Translations under genes and position numbers: made by a program
NCBI RefSeq assembly: GCF_004011695.2
Contig: NC_082409.1
Location: 186,001 to 250,000, forward strand
Origin: Ascochyta rabiei
Lineage: Eukaryota > Ascomycota > Dothideomycetes > Pleosporales > Didymellaceae
Length of the DNA stretch: 64,000 nt
Direction of reading: 5' to 3'
The notes under the pieces: generated by a model
The model's input: only the letters and a program-made list of their open reading frames with translations
The model's database searches: none
Told to the model about the DNA's origin: nothing
In this document: piece after piece, positions 13,601 through 25,400 of the stretch
Layout of the letters: each line of letters opens with the position of its first letter
Position numbering within the stretch: the stretch's first letter is position 1

Positions 13601-14407
13601 ATATACTCTTAGAAGCGTTTTATTATTTCTTTATAAGTTATGTTTTGTTCTTATCTACTATAGTCCTACAATCTTGTTTCTTAGGTTAGCGCTATTTTTA
13701 TTACTAAATCTAAGAAGTCTTAGACAGTGTCTTGTATATTGTATATTTTAGCAACACCCTTAGTTTTGGCGTTATTTGCAGCATAATTATACTTAAGGAG
13801 CTAGGTGTTCTAGCTCTAAGGTTATCTTATTAGTTTAAGAGCTGCTAGGTATTAGTAGCGTGCGCGTAATTGTTTTTCTTTAGCGTTAATAGTAATAGTG
13901 TCTTTAGGGCTAATAAGCTATATTTAAATTAATGTACCTAGTTAGTAGTAGTTCTTTATAAGGTAAGGTAATACTAAGCTCTAGATAAACATTACTACCT
14001 TGTCTAGGTTAGCTTGTTCCTTACAGTAGTCTCTATCTGCTATCTTGTAGGATTTAAGGCAGCTCTTCTTATAGTTATTGTCTACCTTCTATGCCTTTAG
14101 ACTGTGAGCTAATAGTTTAGATAGAATTTTTAGAAGTTAAGGGTTTCCTTGTTTATTATTACTAAGGGCTAGCCTCCTCTTATAGTTAGTAATGTCTAGG
14201 GCGTTTAGTACTTGTAGTTTAGTCCTTAGAGGAATAGTCTGATTTAGGTCTATCTTCTCCTATACGTCTAGAGAGGCGCAGTAGGTCTACAGTTAATGCA
14301 GCTAAGGTGTGTAGGATGTGTAATCTATAAGAATTATTATTAAATTATACATTATAAATAGTAATATATTAAAAGAGTATTTTAGTAGTGTTAGTATAAC
14401 TCTTAAT
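7695..14407 (-). pseudogene. Copia internal region B (gag-pol relic) carrying a pogo-like insertion
   Basis: Same order as region A: polypurine tract next to LTR 2, then pol and gag towards the right. Sequence is close to A over long stretches (for example 11395-11980 against 5155-5740). It is interrupted at 8077-9918 by a DNA transposon; removing it joins 8074 to 9919 in agreement with A near 3700. The last 650 bp hold the 5' part missing from A. Confidence 0.8.
8077..9918 (-). mobile_element. pogo/Fot1-like DNA transposon, copy 1, decayed
   Basis: 1842 bp with a TA target duplication (8075-8076, 9919-9920) and terminal inverted repeats of about 46 bp: left starts ACATAATCAGCTATTAAG, right (reverse complement) ACGTAATTGGCTATTAAG. 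The uninterrupted target exists in region A. The minus strand encodes a broken CENP-B/pogo DDE transposase: INSHKSHN-type and LQPLDIGCF motifs are readable at about 9000-8890, with the HTH side towards 9.7 kb. A Trp-rich and Gln-rich set of codons has become TAG. Confidence 0.85.
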
Positions 14408-14561
14408 TGTTAGATAATATTCTTAATATGCAAAGATAATAATAAAGGTAATTAATTAATAATCATCTAAGTTGATGGCTAATTTTATGTGTGTGTGCCG
14501 CTAGTCCCTAGGTTAGCCGAGGTTAACCCTAGCTTGGTTCGGCAAGGTCGGTTATCTGACA
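14408..14561 (-). repeat. LTR 3 of Copia dimer (154 bp)
   Basis: Begins TGTTAGATAAT and ends GGTTATCTGACA, followed by AGAGT at 14562-14566. Same length as LTR 1. Confidence 0.9.
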
Positions 14562-14909
14562 AGAGTACTTCCTCTAATCTCTAGTTAATTTCCTTATAGA
14601 GAAATAAAAGATAAATTTTAGCGTAAGGTATCTCTTAGGGAACCTAAAGATGTTATAGCAGGCTTACTGCACAACTAACTATTAAGAGTAACTTATCTAG
14701 AAACTAATAGAGCAAGAGCTAAAAATAATTATACTAGAAACTCTAGAAATACTAGCTAAATCTAAGTAAGTAGTGTATAAATCCGTAAAGTAATATAAGT
14801 ACTAAAAATCTTAGTCTCTTATAGATCTGTTAGAAATTATACGTCTACTATAGAAAGAACTAGGGAGCTTAAATATACTAGAGCTCTAAGTATTAGAATA
14901 TATTACTAC
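14562..14909 (+). pseudogene. Fragment of G-family Gypsy gag region, right part
   Basis: Continues the G-like sequence broken at 3169: it matches the reverse complement of about 36990-37330 in element G (shared: ACTTCCTCTAAT, TAGTTAATTTCCTTATAGAG, CTAGAGCT...TAGAATATATTACTA). It ends where a 190-bp direct repeat begins. Confidence 0.75.
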
Positions 14910-15100
14910 GGCTTAGAGGGCTATTAGGGTTAAGGTGCACGTAATTACTAGGGGAGTTAACTAGTAAGGGCTTAGAGGGCCATTAGGGATTAGAGGTATG
15001 TGATTATTGGGAGGGTATATCAGATGATCTTAGCAAGCCATTAGGGCTCGATATCTAATACAACCACCTTCTTGCATTAAGCAATACACTCACCCACAAT
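14910..15100. repeat. Outer direct repeat R, left copy (LTR-like)
   Basis: About 190 bp, repeated at 43989-44178 in the same orientation. Shared blocks include GGCTTAGAGGGC, GATATCTAATACAACCACC (GGTATCT on the right) and CTTGCATTAAG. It contains an internal repeat of the GGGCTTAGAGGGC block. No target duplication was found, so LTR status is inferred from position only. Confidence 0.6.
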
Positions 15101-15166
15101 AATAAGCTTTAGTTAGGCTAATATTAGAACGTATACAGCCTTAACCTCTAGGTAGAAGCTTCTTAT

Positions 15167-15244
<78 letters not shown>

Positions 15245-15764
15245 CACTACTACTACTACTACTGCTGCTACTACTCTTAACTAGGGATCGAAACAACAAA
15301 GTAGACACAATAAAAGAGGAGGTTAAAGTAAGAGTCTTAAGGCCTTATAAGTTGTTAAAGTTAAAGAAATAGGGAGTTAAGAGTTTAAAAAGTAGAAGTT
15401 AAAGGTAATAAGAGGGAGTAGGTCTAGAGGCTGCTTATATAGTATAATAGGACCTAGCTACTACCTTCCCTATAGCTGCTATACTTAGATATATTATTCT
15501 AAAAAGACCTAAAGCTAGTAAAAGTTATTTGCTATTATATTAGTAAGAGTAGAATTACCTAGTAAAACGCGGTAGGATGCTAGACAAGGCTAAAAGACCT
15601 ACTAATTAGCAGTCCCCTAGGCTAGAGCAGTATAGGATCTTAAAAATGGTCTAATAGGCTATTAAATTGTCTTTTTCTAACAACATAGGCAAACAAACAA
15701 ATAAGCTAGAGATTTACTAGATAAACAAATAGTAGGCACCTAGGCCTACTTTTGCTGCTATAGC
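15101..15764 (+). mobile_element. Internal part of small R element, left piece
   Basis: DNA between the left R repeat and the inserted LTR O. With 43636-43988 it makes an internal region of only about 1 kb, suggesting a small non-autonomous LTR element. It holds the microsatellite at 15165-15275 and a purine-rich decayed stretch; no domain recognised. The last five bases ATAGC are the target duplication of LTR O. Confidence 0.45.
15165..15275 (+). repeat. (TAC)n microsatellite
   Basis: About 35 units of TAC/ACT, nearly pure, with a few CAC, CTG and TGC variants near the right end. Confidence 0.95.
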
Positions 15765-15863
15765 TGTCAAGGCCACAGCTCTGCCCACCGTGCTAAGCAT
15801 ACCTCAAAAAGGTAACAATGCTTACTTTAATAGTGAGACTGCGGCCAGAACAGTACTTACTTG
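15765..15863 (+). repeat. Solo LTR O, left portion
   Basis: Begins TGTCAAGGCCACAGCTCTGC, preceded by target duplication ATAGC (15760-15764). Interrupted after ACTTG by element C and resumes at 43556. Its full form can be seen inverted at 17431-17594. Confidence 0.85.
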
Positions 15864-16082
15864 TGTAACGACACAGGATGATAGAAGTCTCTAAAAGATG
15901 TGGGTATCCGCTACGAGGTGTATAGGAGCACTAGGATAGTTTATACAGAGAATTGTTCTATTCCTATAGGTCTTATACAAAAGAATACTTAGAAACTAGC
16001 TCTCTATGCCTATTAACCTTATGCCTTTTATACCTTATAAGAGTTAGAAAGAATTAGAGTACTGGCCTAGGGTGTAGGGTGG
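15864..16082 (-). repeat. LTR of Gypsy element C, left (3') copy, cut by E1
   Basis: Begins TGTAACGACACAGGATGATA; matches 43255-43471 closely (GAAGTCTCTAAAAGATG, TAGAAAGAATTAGAG). The last about 80 bases are missing because E1 inserted after GGGTGG. Preceded by ACTTG. Confidence 0.85.
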
Positions 16083-16577
16083 TGTTGAGATCCACACTTT
16101 AGACAAAGTCCGTAAGTAATCGTTTGATTAGGTCTTAGGGATAAGTACGTGCAGGGGTTCTTAAAGGGGGTAGTTGTCTAGTTAAAGACTGTGGCAACTA
16201 GGGTTGTAAGGAAGAGTATAGAGTAGACTATCTGTTTCGCAAGGAGAGTTAAGATATTCTAATAACAGAGTTAATTAATAAAGTTAAACATAAACTATAA
16301 GGGTTATGTTCCTATAAACTATATAATTTAATAATTATAGTAGTAATACAGACTAATTAGTGTTATACATCCTCTAATCGCACTAAGCACTAATTACACT
16401 AATTACTAATTATACTAAGTACGCTAAGCCCTATTTAGGTTATGTGTCCCCTTAGCCTGTTAACTAAGTGCTAACACTGTAATTGTTACTTACTTATTGT
16501 TTGTTCTGTTGTTATAATTACTGTGCCGCAGCCACTATAATTAGACAAATCCTTTCTGTATTCTGTAGATTGTAACA
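16083..16577 (-). repeat. LTR of Gypsy element E1 (3' LTR)
   Basis: 495 bp, starts TGTTGAGATCCACACTTTAG and ends TGTAACA. Followed by CCCCCTTCTGT, a polypurine tract on the minus strand, so this is the 3' LTR of a minus-strand element. Similar LTR at 27710-28193 (GGGATAAGTAC, AGAGTAGACT, TTAATTAATAA(A/G)GTTAAACA). Confidence 0.8.
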
Positions 16578-18142
16578 GTATCCCCCTTCTGTCTTAGCTT
16601 AGTCTTAAGCTTATTTATATTACGTAGGGCCCTTCCTTAAGTATTAGGCAGGTCTTAATAATGCTTAAACAACTAACTATCTTAAGTTTAGCTTGTTGTT
16701 ATTATCTATATAAATTTATTAAGTCCTTTAAAAAGTTTATAGCATAGGGATGTAAAACCTATATAAAGCACAACTAAGTATACAAGGTTTACATTTAATC
16801 TAGGAAATATAGCAAGTGTGTTTGCTTAGGGCAACGTTGTAACGTAAAGGTAACTTAATCTAAATTTACCTAACTAGTGTCTAAGAAAGAGAAGTTACGT
16901 ATGTGTATAAAAGAGAGTTATAAGGTGTAAACTAAAGTACTACGTATATCTAAAAAGGCTATAGAAGACTTATGTGTAGCTTATACGCGTAAGGAGTAGT
17001 TACAATAATAAATAGATTTGTTAGACTGTTATGCTAAGGAGGCTATTACAGTAGAGGAGCGTGGTATTAAAGAGCAAGAGCAGTTAGAGGTGGGGACTAT
17101 TAAGTTAGATCTGTCTAATAAGTTCTTGTTACTGACTAGTACCTAGAGCGCCTTCAAAGGCCAGCCCTTAGAGTACTAGGAGAGTAACGTAGCACTGCCT
17201 AATTAGTCTCTTTAAATTGCTTTAATAACTGCTAGCAGTTTAAAAGGTGCGTAGTTGGTTCCTATGTGTTTTCTAAGTCTAGGTATCCTAACCACTTAAC
17301 TAGATATTTATCCTAGCTACCTTTCTTCTAGTGTTAAATTATTTCTTTAACTTCCTATTAGTCTTTACTATTGGCTTAGTAATAGAAGTTCTTCTGGATA
17401 GGCGTTCTAGAGTTAGCTGGTTCTAACAAGTGATAGGCTCTTAACCTTAGACTCTTAGCCTCAGGCATGTGGATGCGTCCACCTCTGACCTGTAATGGCA
17501 ATAAGTACTGTTCTGGCGGCTGTCTCACTATTAAAGTGAGCATTTTTACCTTTTTGGCATGCTTAGCACGGTGGGCAGAGCCGTGGCCTTGACAACAAGG
17601 AGATGTGGAATACTAGGTGGATCTTTGCATCCTTTAGCAGATTAAGTCTGTAGTTAACTAGGCTTATCTGTTAAGAAATATAAAAGGGTCTAACTTTAAC
17701 ATAGTCTAGTTTTTTTGTTAGTCTTTGCGTTTAAAGGTTTTTTGTAAGGAGATAGACTTTATATCCCTCTTTTAGCTAAGGTGCTGTTTTTCTTTTCTAG
17801 TTAACATAAGAGATTGCTTGTTCTTAAGCCTTGCTAATGTTTTCTAGCAATTTTTAGTGTACTTCCTTTAGTTTAGCTACTAAGGATATTGCTAATTTAG
17901 TCTAAACAGTTCTTTCTAGACTTCTAGTAAAGAGATTTAGGTGTCTCCTGTAATTTGCAAAGAACAGCGTTATGCCTGTTACTTCTAATAATTTATTATT
18001 GTACGTAATCTGTGCTATAGGTAACAGTAAAACCTAGTTATTTTGTTACTGGTTGCTGTATATTTGTAGGTATGTTTCTAAAGTCTAATTTATTCTTTCT
18101 GTCTATCTATCTGTCTGCAGATAATAGGCAGTTAATAGCTTC
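16578..18142 (-). pseudogene. E1 internal region: 3' part and integrase relic, truncated
   Basis: Parallels 28194-29530 of E2. The part from about 17650 to 18130 is the C-terminal half of a Gypsy integrase on the minus strand (LQTDRQT-like start at the 18120 end). It is broken by solo LTR S at 17431 and cut off at 18142 by element M; the remainder of E1 was not found. Between LTR and integrase (about 16600-17350) I could not identify a product. Confidence 0.65.
17431..17594 (-). repeat. Solo LTR S, same family as LTR O
   Basis: 164 bp, TGATAGGCTC...CCTTGACA on the plus strand, with perfect 5-bp target duplications ACAAG (17426-17430, 17595-17599). E2, which lacks the insertion, shows the uninterrupted site near 28995. 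Inverted relative to O and much less decayed than its surroundings. Confidence 0.9.
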
Positions 18143-18297
18143 TGTTATGGACTGGCCTTAGGGTAGGATACAATAAGGGTTAATATGGTATTATATCTCT
18201 TAAGGAGGTAACACGTTGCGTGTCCTTCTAATATGTCTGTAGGGCAAGTAACCGCCCTGTCTTACTTAAGGCTTAGACCTTGTCTAAGCCTATTACA
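18143..18297 (-). repeat. LTR of element M
   Basis: 155 bp, reverse complement of the P-family LTR; contains the hairpin GGCTTAGAC-CTT-GTCTAAGCC (palindromic, near 18270-18290). Confidence 0.85.
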
Positions 18298-20330
18298 TAC
18301 CTCCTTTCCCTATCTCTCCCTAGCTAAGTTATTTTGGTAGGTCCTTTCTGCGTTTTGCGTAGACTAGAGGGACGCTAGTAGCAGGTAAACCCTAGAGCTA
18401 ATTATAGTTGCGTAAGGGTCCGCCTCTTAGTAGGTTAGCTACTAGTCTAGTCTGTAGTTTACCTAGGGTAGTCCCTGCGCGCACCTAGGTTATTTTTGTT
18501 TTACCTAGCGCACCTACCTAAGTTAGCTACAGTACCACTCTACTCTCCTACCTAACCTGTCTGTATTACACCTACCCTATTTTTGTATTATGCCTACGCC
18601 CTACCTACTATATCTGTTATTACCTCTAGTTATAGCCACTAGGCCACTAGCTAAGAAGCTGGTAGTCCCCCTAGAGGGGGCGGTTGTAGTCTGCTACAGT
18701 ACCTCCCCTCTGCCTACAACGTTTGCCTAGTATTTCTTTTCTATAGTTTCTAACTTAGTTATAGGGCCTAACTATATATATAGAAAGCTTGCTATTGTTA
18801 TATAGGTAACTATAAGGTTAAGGGTAACTTAGATAATAAGGACCTAGTCTCTGTCTCTGCTAGCGCTGTCCTATACTGCCTATACCGCCTTCTTACTATC
18901 CTTACTAGTTAGTCTTATACATGTCCTACTTCTATTATAGGCCTACTTACCTACTAACCTTCTATAGCTAACTGTATTTCTAGCACTAGTAAAACGTGCT
19001 GTACCTGTGCTAAGTATAAGTATACTTATGTTTATAATAACAACCTCTTTACTATAAACGCTAAGCTCTACTACGCCTAGTATAACTTTAAGCAGTATAT
19101 CTAAGTATATGTCTCTATCATAGCCCTATATTCCTAACTAATAGTAGCTAAGACATTAGTGCGCGCTAGTAACACCTATATTAAGACGCCTAGCACCTAG
19201 GGTATAGGTAGTAACAAGGCTAACTAAGGGCGTTAGCCTGTCTTCTACTGTAATTTACCCCCTTAACACCCCTATAGGTCTTCCTTTCTAATATAACAGT
19301 CTTATTAGGCGCCTACTATAAGCACTAGCAGGTGTATAAGGCTGCCCTTAACCTAGCCCTAGCTAACCCTACGCTAGCAAAGCAGCTAACTACCTCTTAT
19401 GCTGCCTGTGCCCCTACTAAGCCTAGTACCTAGGTTACCCTACCTGCTACGCTGTTGTCTAGGCGTTATAGCAGTAGCTAGCTTAATACCTATCTCTAAC
19501 AGTTTGTAGCTGCTGTAGGGTTAGCCCTCTAGTCCTAAACTAAGCGCATAAACTAGATAGAGGTAGTCTAGGCCTATACTACTATAAGTTTTTCTATCTA
19601 TATTAGGTATATAGCTAACTTAATCTAAAGGATGCTATTAACTAAGTTAAGCGCCTACTTACTATGCTCTGCTGCTACCTAGAGTACGCTCTGCTGTCCT
19701 GCTTGTCCCGCTGCTGCCGCTCTAACTCCCCTAATAAGCGCCACTTATCTATCTGTCAGCTCTGCTCGCCTCCCTGCTATTGCTACTCTCCCTCCCCTGT
19801 TAAATTGCTTACGCCCCTGCGCTGTTGCTGCTCCCCCTCCTCTATAGAGCCGCGCACGTTTAGCTGCTGTTACTGCTTACTATGCCTTATAGAGCTGCAC
19901 ACACCCTACTGCAACTTTAAGGAGATATTATAGCTAACGCATAGTAGCACTATTAAGGCAGATAAGGTAGATAATAACAACAACTATAAGGTTAACTGCT
20001 GCTGCTACATTACACAGAACTAGGCCTAGAACATAGCTACTACTGCCTATTATTCCCTATCTATTAACAACTCTATCTTTTTTAAGTCTTAAGGCTTACT
20101 GCTAGTTATTTAGTGGTGTAGAGTATAAGGTAGCGTTATGCTACTACTATAAGGTCCCTAAGCTCTTCTGCGCTAGGCTGCGTACCCTATACAGTTTCTC
20201 CTAATAGAACCCTATAAGGGTTATTATAAATAATAAAAGTTTCTCTTTCTTTATATCTACTCTTAATATGCTGTATATATTACTATAAAGACATTCTATA
20301 CCTTTATATCCTATAACGCCTCTAGCGGTT
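18143..20330 (-). mobile_element. Gypsy element M (family P), 3' part, minus strand
   Basis: Reverse-complement copy of the right end of P1: the LTR at 18143-18297 (155 bp), then the extra 3' region, running back to the integrase C-terminus/chromodomain zone. Matches P1 from about 25330 to 27453 (for example CCCTAGGTAAACTACAGACT there in reverse here). Interrupted at 20330 by P1 and continued at 27454-27709. The 89-codon frame at 19664-19933 is a chance Cys/Leu-rich frame on the opposite strand. Confidence 0.8.
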
Positions 20331-20485
20331 TATTATAGGCTTAGACCTTGTCTAAGCCTTAAGCAAGACGGGATGGTCACGTGCCCTACAGACATATTAG
20401 AAGGACACGCAACGTGTTACCTCCTTAAGAGATACAATACTATATTAACCCTTATTACATCCTACTCTAAGGCTAGTCTATAACA
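20331..20485 (+). repeat. 5' LTR of P1
   Basis: Starts TATTATAGGC (TG mutated to TA), ends CTATAACA. Contains the near-terminal hairpin GGCTTAGAC-CTT-GTCTAAGCC. Confidence 0.9.
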
Positions 20486-23400
20486 TTTATATCTCTTTTT
20501 CTAGAAGAACAGCTAGCACTTATACTATGTTAGCTAGCTCCTAGAATAACCACTTTAACAAATCTATCCCCTTAACCCTTTAGGAATTTATAGCCTAGAC
20601 GTTGCAGTTTATAACAAACTTGTAGTAAGCCTTAACTACTACTAATAAGCGTATAGTATTGCTTAAACGTAATAACTCTAATATGTGTGTGTTTGTAAAG
20701 TCTCTAGTATAAAAAGCTAACGCGTGTACTAGACCTGCGTCTATAGTCCTATTATCCTCCTTAGGAGTAATGCTGTACCTATTAACGTCTACCCTAGCCC
20801 CTAACCTGCCTTACAAAGTATTATTTTTAGTGTCTACCCTAGGCCTGTATGCCCCTATGCTGGCGTCTGTAGCCTATAGGAAACCTCTCCCTATAGGTAA
20901 GGCCTTTACTAGGGACAAATCCTTATTTAAGGTGTAGCAGGTTATAATAGAATATAAGCTGTAGGTAGACGTGTTCTTTATTAGTAGGCTATAGGACATA
21001 TTTGCCTTTATATAGTCCTAGCTTAACGCGTCTGTGTAATAAGATATAGCTCTATTCTATAAGATTAGGGGCACCTAAGGTATGTAGAGCCTAGAGGACT
21101 TCCTAGCATACCTAGAATTCTGCTACAGCAACAACTATAGCTAGGAACAGGCCTAGGCAAAACTAGAAAGCGTCTGTTAGGGTCCTAGCAAGTTGTTCTT
21201 AGACTTTTCTATCTAGTTTAAGCAGCTACTAGTGCAAAGTAGCAGCCTTTACTAGGACAGAGAATAGTGCCTATTAAAGCTCTGCTAGGCCCTAAACGTA
21301 AATATCTATAATATAGTAATAAACTAAGGAGTAACTTATATAGATTATAATGTAGCTGTTATAAAGTATAAGTCTATTACTATAGACGTTAAAACTATAG
21401 CTATAGAAAACTAGCTACGCTACAGCTCTACCTAGGCGCCGCCTAAGCGCAATAGGGATAGCAACGTTAAGATAACAGTTGTTTCTGCAGTGCGCACTAG
21501 CGGTAGTGCTAAGTGTAGGGGTTAGAAGTAGTCTGCTTCTAACTAGGCTACGTAGGTTCCTAATAAGGTATTTTAGCAACGCTAGGAGGCTAACCTGTGT
21601 ACCTGTTGCAGTAAAGGGGGATATATTTACTAGGATTATGCTAACGCAGTAGTAACTACAGTGCAGGCAGTAATAATCTTAGGTAAGGAAGAGGCTAGTT
21701 TATATAGGGGAAACCAGCTACTCCTAATATAAGTCTAAGTTAGAAGTGCTGTAGAAGCATATTAGTAGGGGAGACTACTAGTACAGGGGTGTTATAGGCT
21801 GCTAGGGGAGCTATTATAGACTCTATAGACGAGCCCCTATTCTACATTCTATTATTTATTAATAGGGCGATTTAGGCTAACGTGCTAGTAGACTTAGGGT
21901 GTAAATGCTTTAGTGTAGTAAGCAATAACTTTGCTACGCGCTTAGAAGGAGACTTTATTAAGGTGCTGCTATAACGCTTAGCGTAAGTAGAAGACACTAG
22001 TAGGAAGTTTATAATCTTCTGTTTAGTCCTGTTTAGGTATAACCTAGACAGGTGGCGCTTGCACGCTGTAGCCTACGTAGTGCTAGGTCTAAGCTAGGAT
22101 GTTATTTTAGGGAAGCCCTAGATCTAATAAGAGGGTGTAGTGTTAGATGCAGAAAAGGGCATACTAAGGATATAATAGGTAGGGAACCTTATAGTCTATA
22201 AGTTCTTATAGTATACAGTAAACGTTTATATAGCTCTCCTATTAGTAACTAAGTTTAATAAGACCCTAGCTAATAGGCTCTAGAAGCGCCTGCCTAGGGA
22301 CTGGTTTATCTCTATAAGCCTCTACAACATTACTAAAATCATCTTAGTTTAATCTCTAGGAGCGTAAGGGACGGCAGAGGAGGTAGACCCTCTTCCCCCT
22401 AGGTTAGTCTAGTTTTAGGACCTATCTAATAAGAGTAAAGCCTTTAGCCTTTTCTAATATAGGGGCTGGATAGATTACTACATATAATTACAACGCAACT
22501 AGTCTAGGAAGGAGAAGCCTCTACCCTAGGGCCCTCTATACAACATGCTAAGAGACTAGGTACTTAAGCTACAGAAACAAGTGTTAGCACTTATAGACAA
22601 GGGGTAGATCTACGCCTCCTCTTCCCTAGTAGGGGCCCTAGTCCTACTAGTTAAGAAGTCCTCTAGCAGGTAGCGTATGTACGTAGACTATTACGCACTT
22701 AATTACATTATAATTACTAACTAGTACCTACTTCCTCTTATTAAGGAGACGTTGCGTACACTAGGGGGTGCCTGCTAGTTCTCTAAGGTTAATATCTGTT
22801 TAGCATTTTACTAGATTTGTGTTGCAGAAGGAGATAAGCACCTTACTGCGTTCTGTACCTGTTTTAGGCTCTTTAAGTGGCTAGTCTGTCTGTTTAGCCT
22901 GGCTAAAGCACTAGCGTCCTTCTAGCGTTATATTAACAGCGTGCTTTAGGAGATATTAGGCAACTATGCTACTGCGTACCTAGATAATGTCCTTATTTAT
23001 AGTAGCAGGTCTAGGACAGACTACTTAGGGAAGGTTAGCAGAGTCCTTACGCTCCTACGCAATGCAGGGCTGCATTTAGATCCTAAGAAGTGCGTATTTA
23101 TAACAAATGAAGTATACTACCTAGGATATATTATAGAAGCTAGAAAGGATATTTATTATAATCCTAAGAAGGTTAAGGCTATCTGTAATTAGGAAGCCCT
23201 ACAGTCTTTGCGCGGGGTCTGCAGTTTCCTAAGGTTTACTAACTTCTACTAGGACTTTATCCTAGCCTTTTCTAATATTGCTGCCCCCCTTAATTAACTT
23301 ACAGGGAAGCATATCCTGTTTAGATAGAGGTAGGAGGAGGATCTAGCGTTCTACAAGCTAAAGAACGCATTTATAACAGAACTAGTCCTAGCCTAGTAGA

Positions 23401-25400
23401 ACTCTAAGCAAGAAACACTATTAGAGGCAGACTACTCTAGTAAGGCGCTAGGTAGCTGCCTTTCTTAATAGTATAGGAAGGTGCTTTACCTAGTAGTATA
23501 TTACTCTGCTACACTTATAACAGAATAATAGAACTATACTATCTATAATAAGGAGTTAACTGCTGTTATTAAGTGCCTAGGGGTTTAGGCAGCTGAATTA
23601 GGGTCTGTTACTAGGCTGTTTACTATTCTAACTAACTATAAGAACCTCTAGTAATTTACTACAGCGCGCAGGCTAAGTAAGAGGCAGTACTAATAGGCAG
23701 AGGAGCTATTAAAGTTCTGTTTCTACCTTTGCTTCTGCCTAGAACGCCTAGCAGCCTAACTAGATGCGCTAAGCTGCTGGGAACAGGACTATAACAGGAG
23801 GTTAGGGGGGGTCTATAGGATGATAACCCTAGTGTTAGTATTAGTAATTAGTATACTAGGCCCTGGAATACTCCTACTTTTTATTAATATTAAATGTAAT
23901 TACTGTAGGATAAAGGTGTTTAGCAGGATATAGGGCATATAGCGCGCCTGTCTGCTATCTGTAATAGGGCCTACTAGTTCCCTCCTAAGGCTAAGACTGC
24001 TTAGTAAATTATAGATTGTACGCTTAGTGCTTATAGCATACTACTGTAGCGCAGGGTTATATAAGTTCTGCGTTAGAAGCTACTTATAACTACAATAATC
24101 TGAAGGGTACACAAATCTAACCTAATAATCTATCTAGGTACTAACGCCACGTTCTACATTGTTAGACGCAACTTCTGCTAGGAGGGAATGCTATAGGATA
24201 TTTAGTGTTATGTCTATAACTACTACTGTTTTAGCGCGTACATATTACAGCGCTAACAGCAGAGCTTACTCTAGCTATTACCTATTACTAACTGTTTTTA
24301 GTCCTAGATTTTAATAGACTTTATAGTTAACCTCTCTTAGGCTAATAAGGATGTACTACGCTATCTCTTAGTTATTATAGATTACCTCTCTAAGTATGTG
24401 TAGCTTAAGGTAATAACTTCTATAACTGCAGAATATTGCGCTAAGGTCTTCTGCAACACGTAGTAGTAGTTCTAAGGCTTTCCTAGCTCTATAATCTTAG
24501 ACTGCAGCTTAGACTAGCTAGGATATTTTTAGATAACACTGTGTAGCCTTATAGGGGTAGACTAGCTGCTCTCTACAGCCTATTACCTCTAGACAGACAG
24601 AGGGACAGAGCAGGCTAACTAAGAGGTGCAGGCAGTCCTATAGGTTATAGTTAACTTTAAACAGGATAACTAGCCTAACTACCTTCTAGCCTGCTAACTA
24701 GCTCTTAATAATTGCGATTCTTTACTTACTAGGGTTAGTTCTAACCTGCTCCTCTACAGCTATAATGTAGACCTCCTACAGACAACAGTGCTCCTAACTA
24801 TTAGCTAGAACACACTACAGGGACAGGTAGTCTATTTCCTAGACTATCTCTAGTAGGGTATAGAGCTTACCTAGGTAGCTATAGTATAGATATAACAACA
24901 CACCTAGAATGTAACAGACTACAGCTATAGGCCTGCAGAGCAGTACTATATAGAAGATAGGGTGTAGTTTTTCCTCTACAACATAAAAACTAATAGGCTA
25001 AGCTAGAAGCTTAACTAGTTATAAGCCTAGTACACAGTAGTTACAGTTCCTACCCCTCTAACTATTACTCTAGATTTACTAAGCAACTTCTATAAGATAG
25101 TGCATATAGACCTGCTAGAACGTGTAGCTTCTAACCTACTGCTAACACAGCGCCTACAGGAAAGTAGACTAGGTCCACTAGTTATCCTAGAGGAGGACAA
25201 TCTAACTCTGGCTAAATAGGAGGTAGAGGTAATCCTAAAAAAGAAGAAGGCCTGCAGACAGAATAAGTTACAGGTCCTAGTTAAATAGAAAGGATACACA
25301 AAGCTAACGTAGAAGCCTTTAGACGCATTATAGGATATAACAGCCTAGAAGGCCTTTATAGCAGCATATACAGAACGCAAGAGGTAGGTTAAGGTAGAAA
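20486..25400 (+). pseudogene. P1 gag-pol relic (gag, protease, RT, integrase, chromodomain)
   Basis: Gag occupies about 20.5-21.7 kb and ends in a damaged CCHC knuckle at about 21595-21650 (CTCC...; His and last Cys changed to Tyr). Protease follows with VDLG at about 21890 in place of D(T/S)G. Reverse transcriptase spans about 22.5-23.2 kb; the active-site box reads YLDNVLIY near 22978, with N for the second catalytic Asp. RNase H is around 23.3-23.7 kb. Integrase runs about 24.1-25.0 kb (STAYYLQTDRGTEQAN). A chromodomain-like LQVLVK.KGYTK lies near 25270-25310. The stops and the lost catalytic residues mean it cannot act as it stands. Confidence 0.85.

Larger units (their letters stand above)
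3170..14561 (-). mobile_element. Tandem Copia-type retrotransposon dimer, LTR-A-LTR-B-LTR, decayed
   Basis: Three related LTRs (3170-3323, 7530-7694, 14408-14561) enclose two internal regions in the same minus orientation. The outer ends share one 5-bp target duplication, AGAGT (3165-3169 and 14562-14566), so the whole dimer behaves as one insertion. The 3' end lies to the left: right of the first two LTRs the minus strand has a polypurine tract ending GGGGGTGTG. Minus-strand Copia reverse transcriptase is recognisable near 4500-4560 (LQLHKALYRLRIS-like) and at the equivalent place in B. Internal region A is about 650 bp shorter than B at its 5' end, directly against the middle LTR. Confidence 0.85.

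Noticed and set aside
15165..15275. CRISPR-like or minisatellite array
   Set aside because: Pure trinucleotide repeat, no spacers.
19664..19933. 89-codon Cys/Leu-rich frame
   Set aside because: Lies antisense within the 3' part of element M; chance frame in a CTG/TGC-rich stretch.
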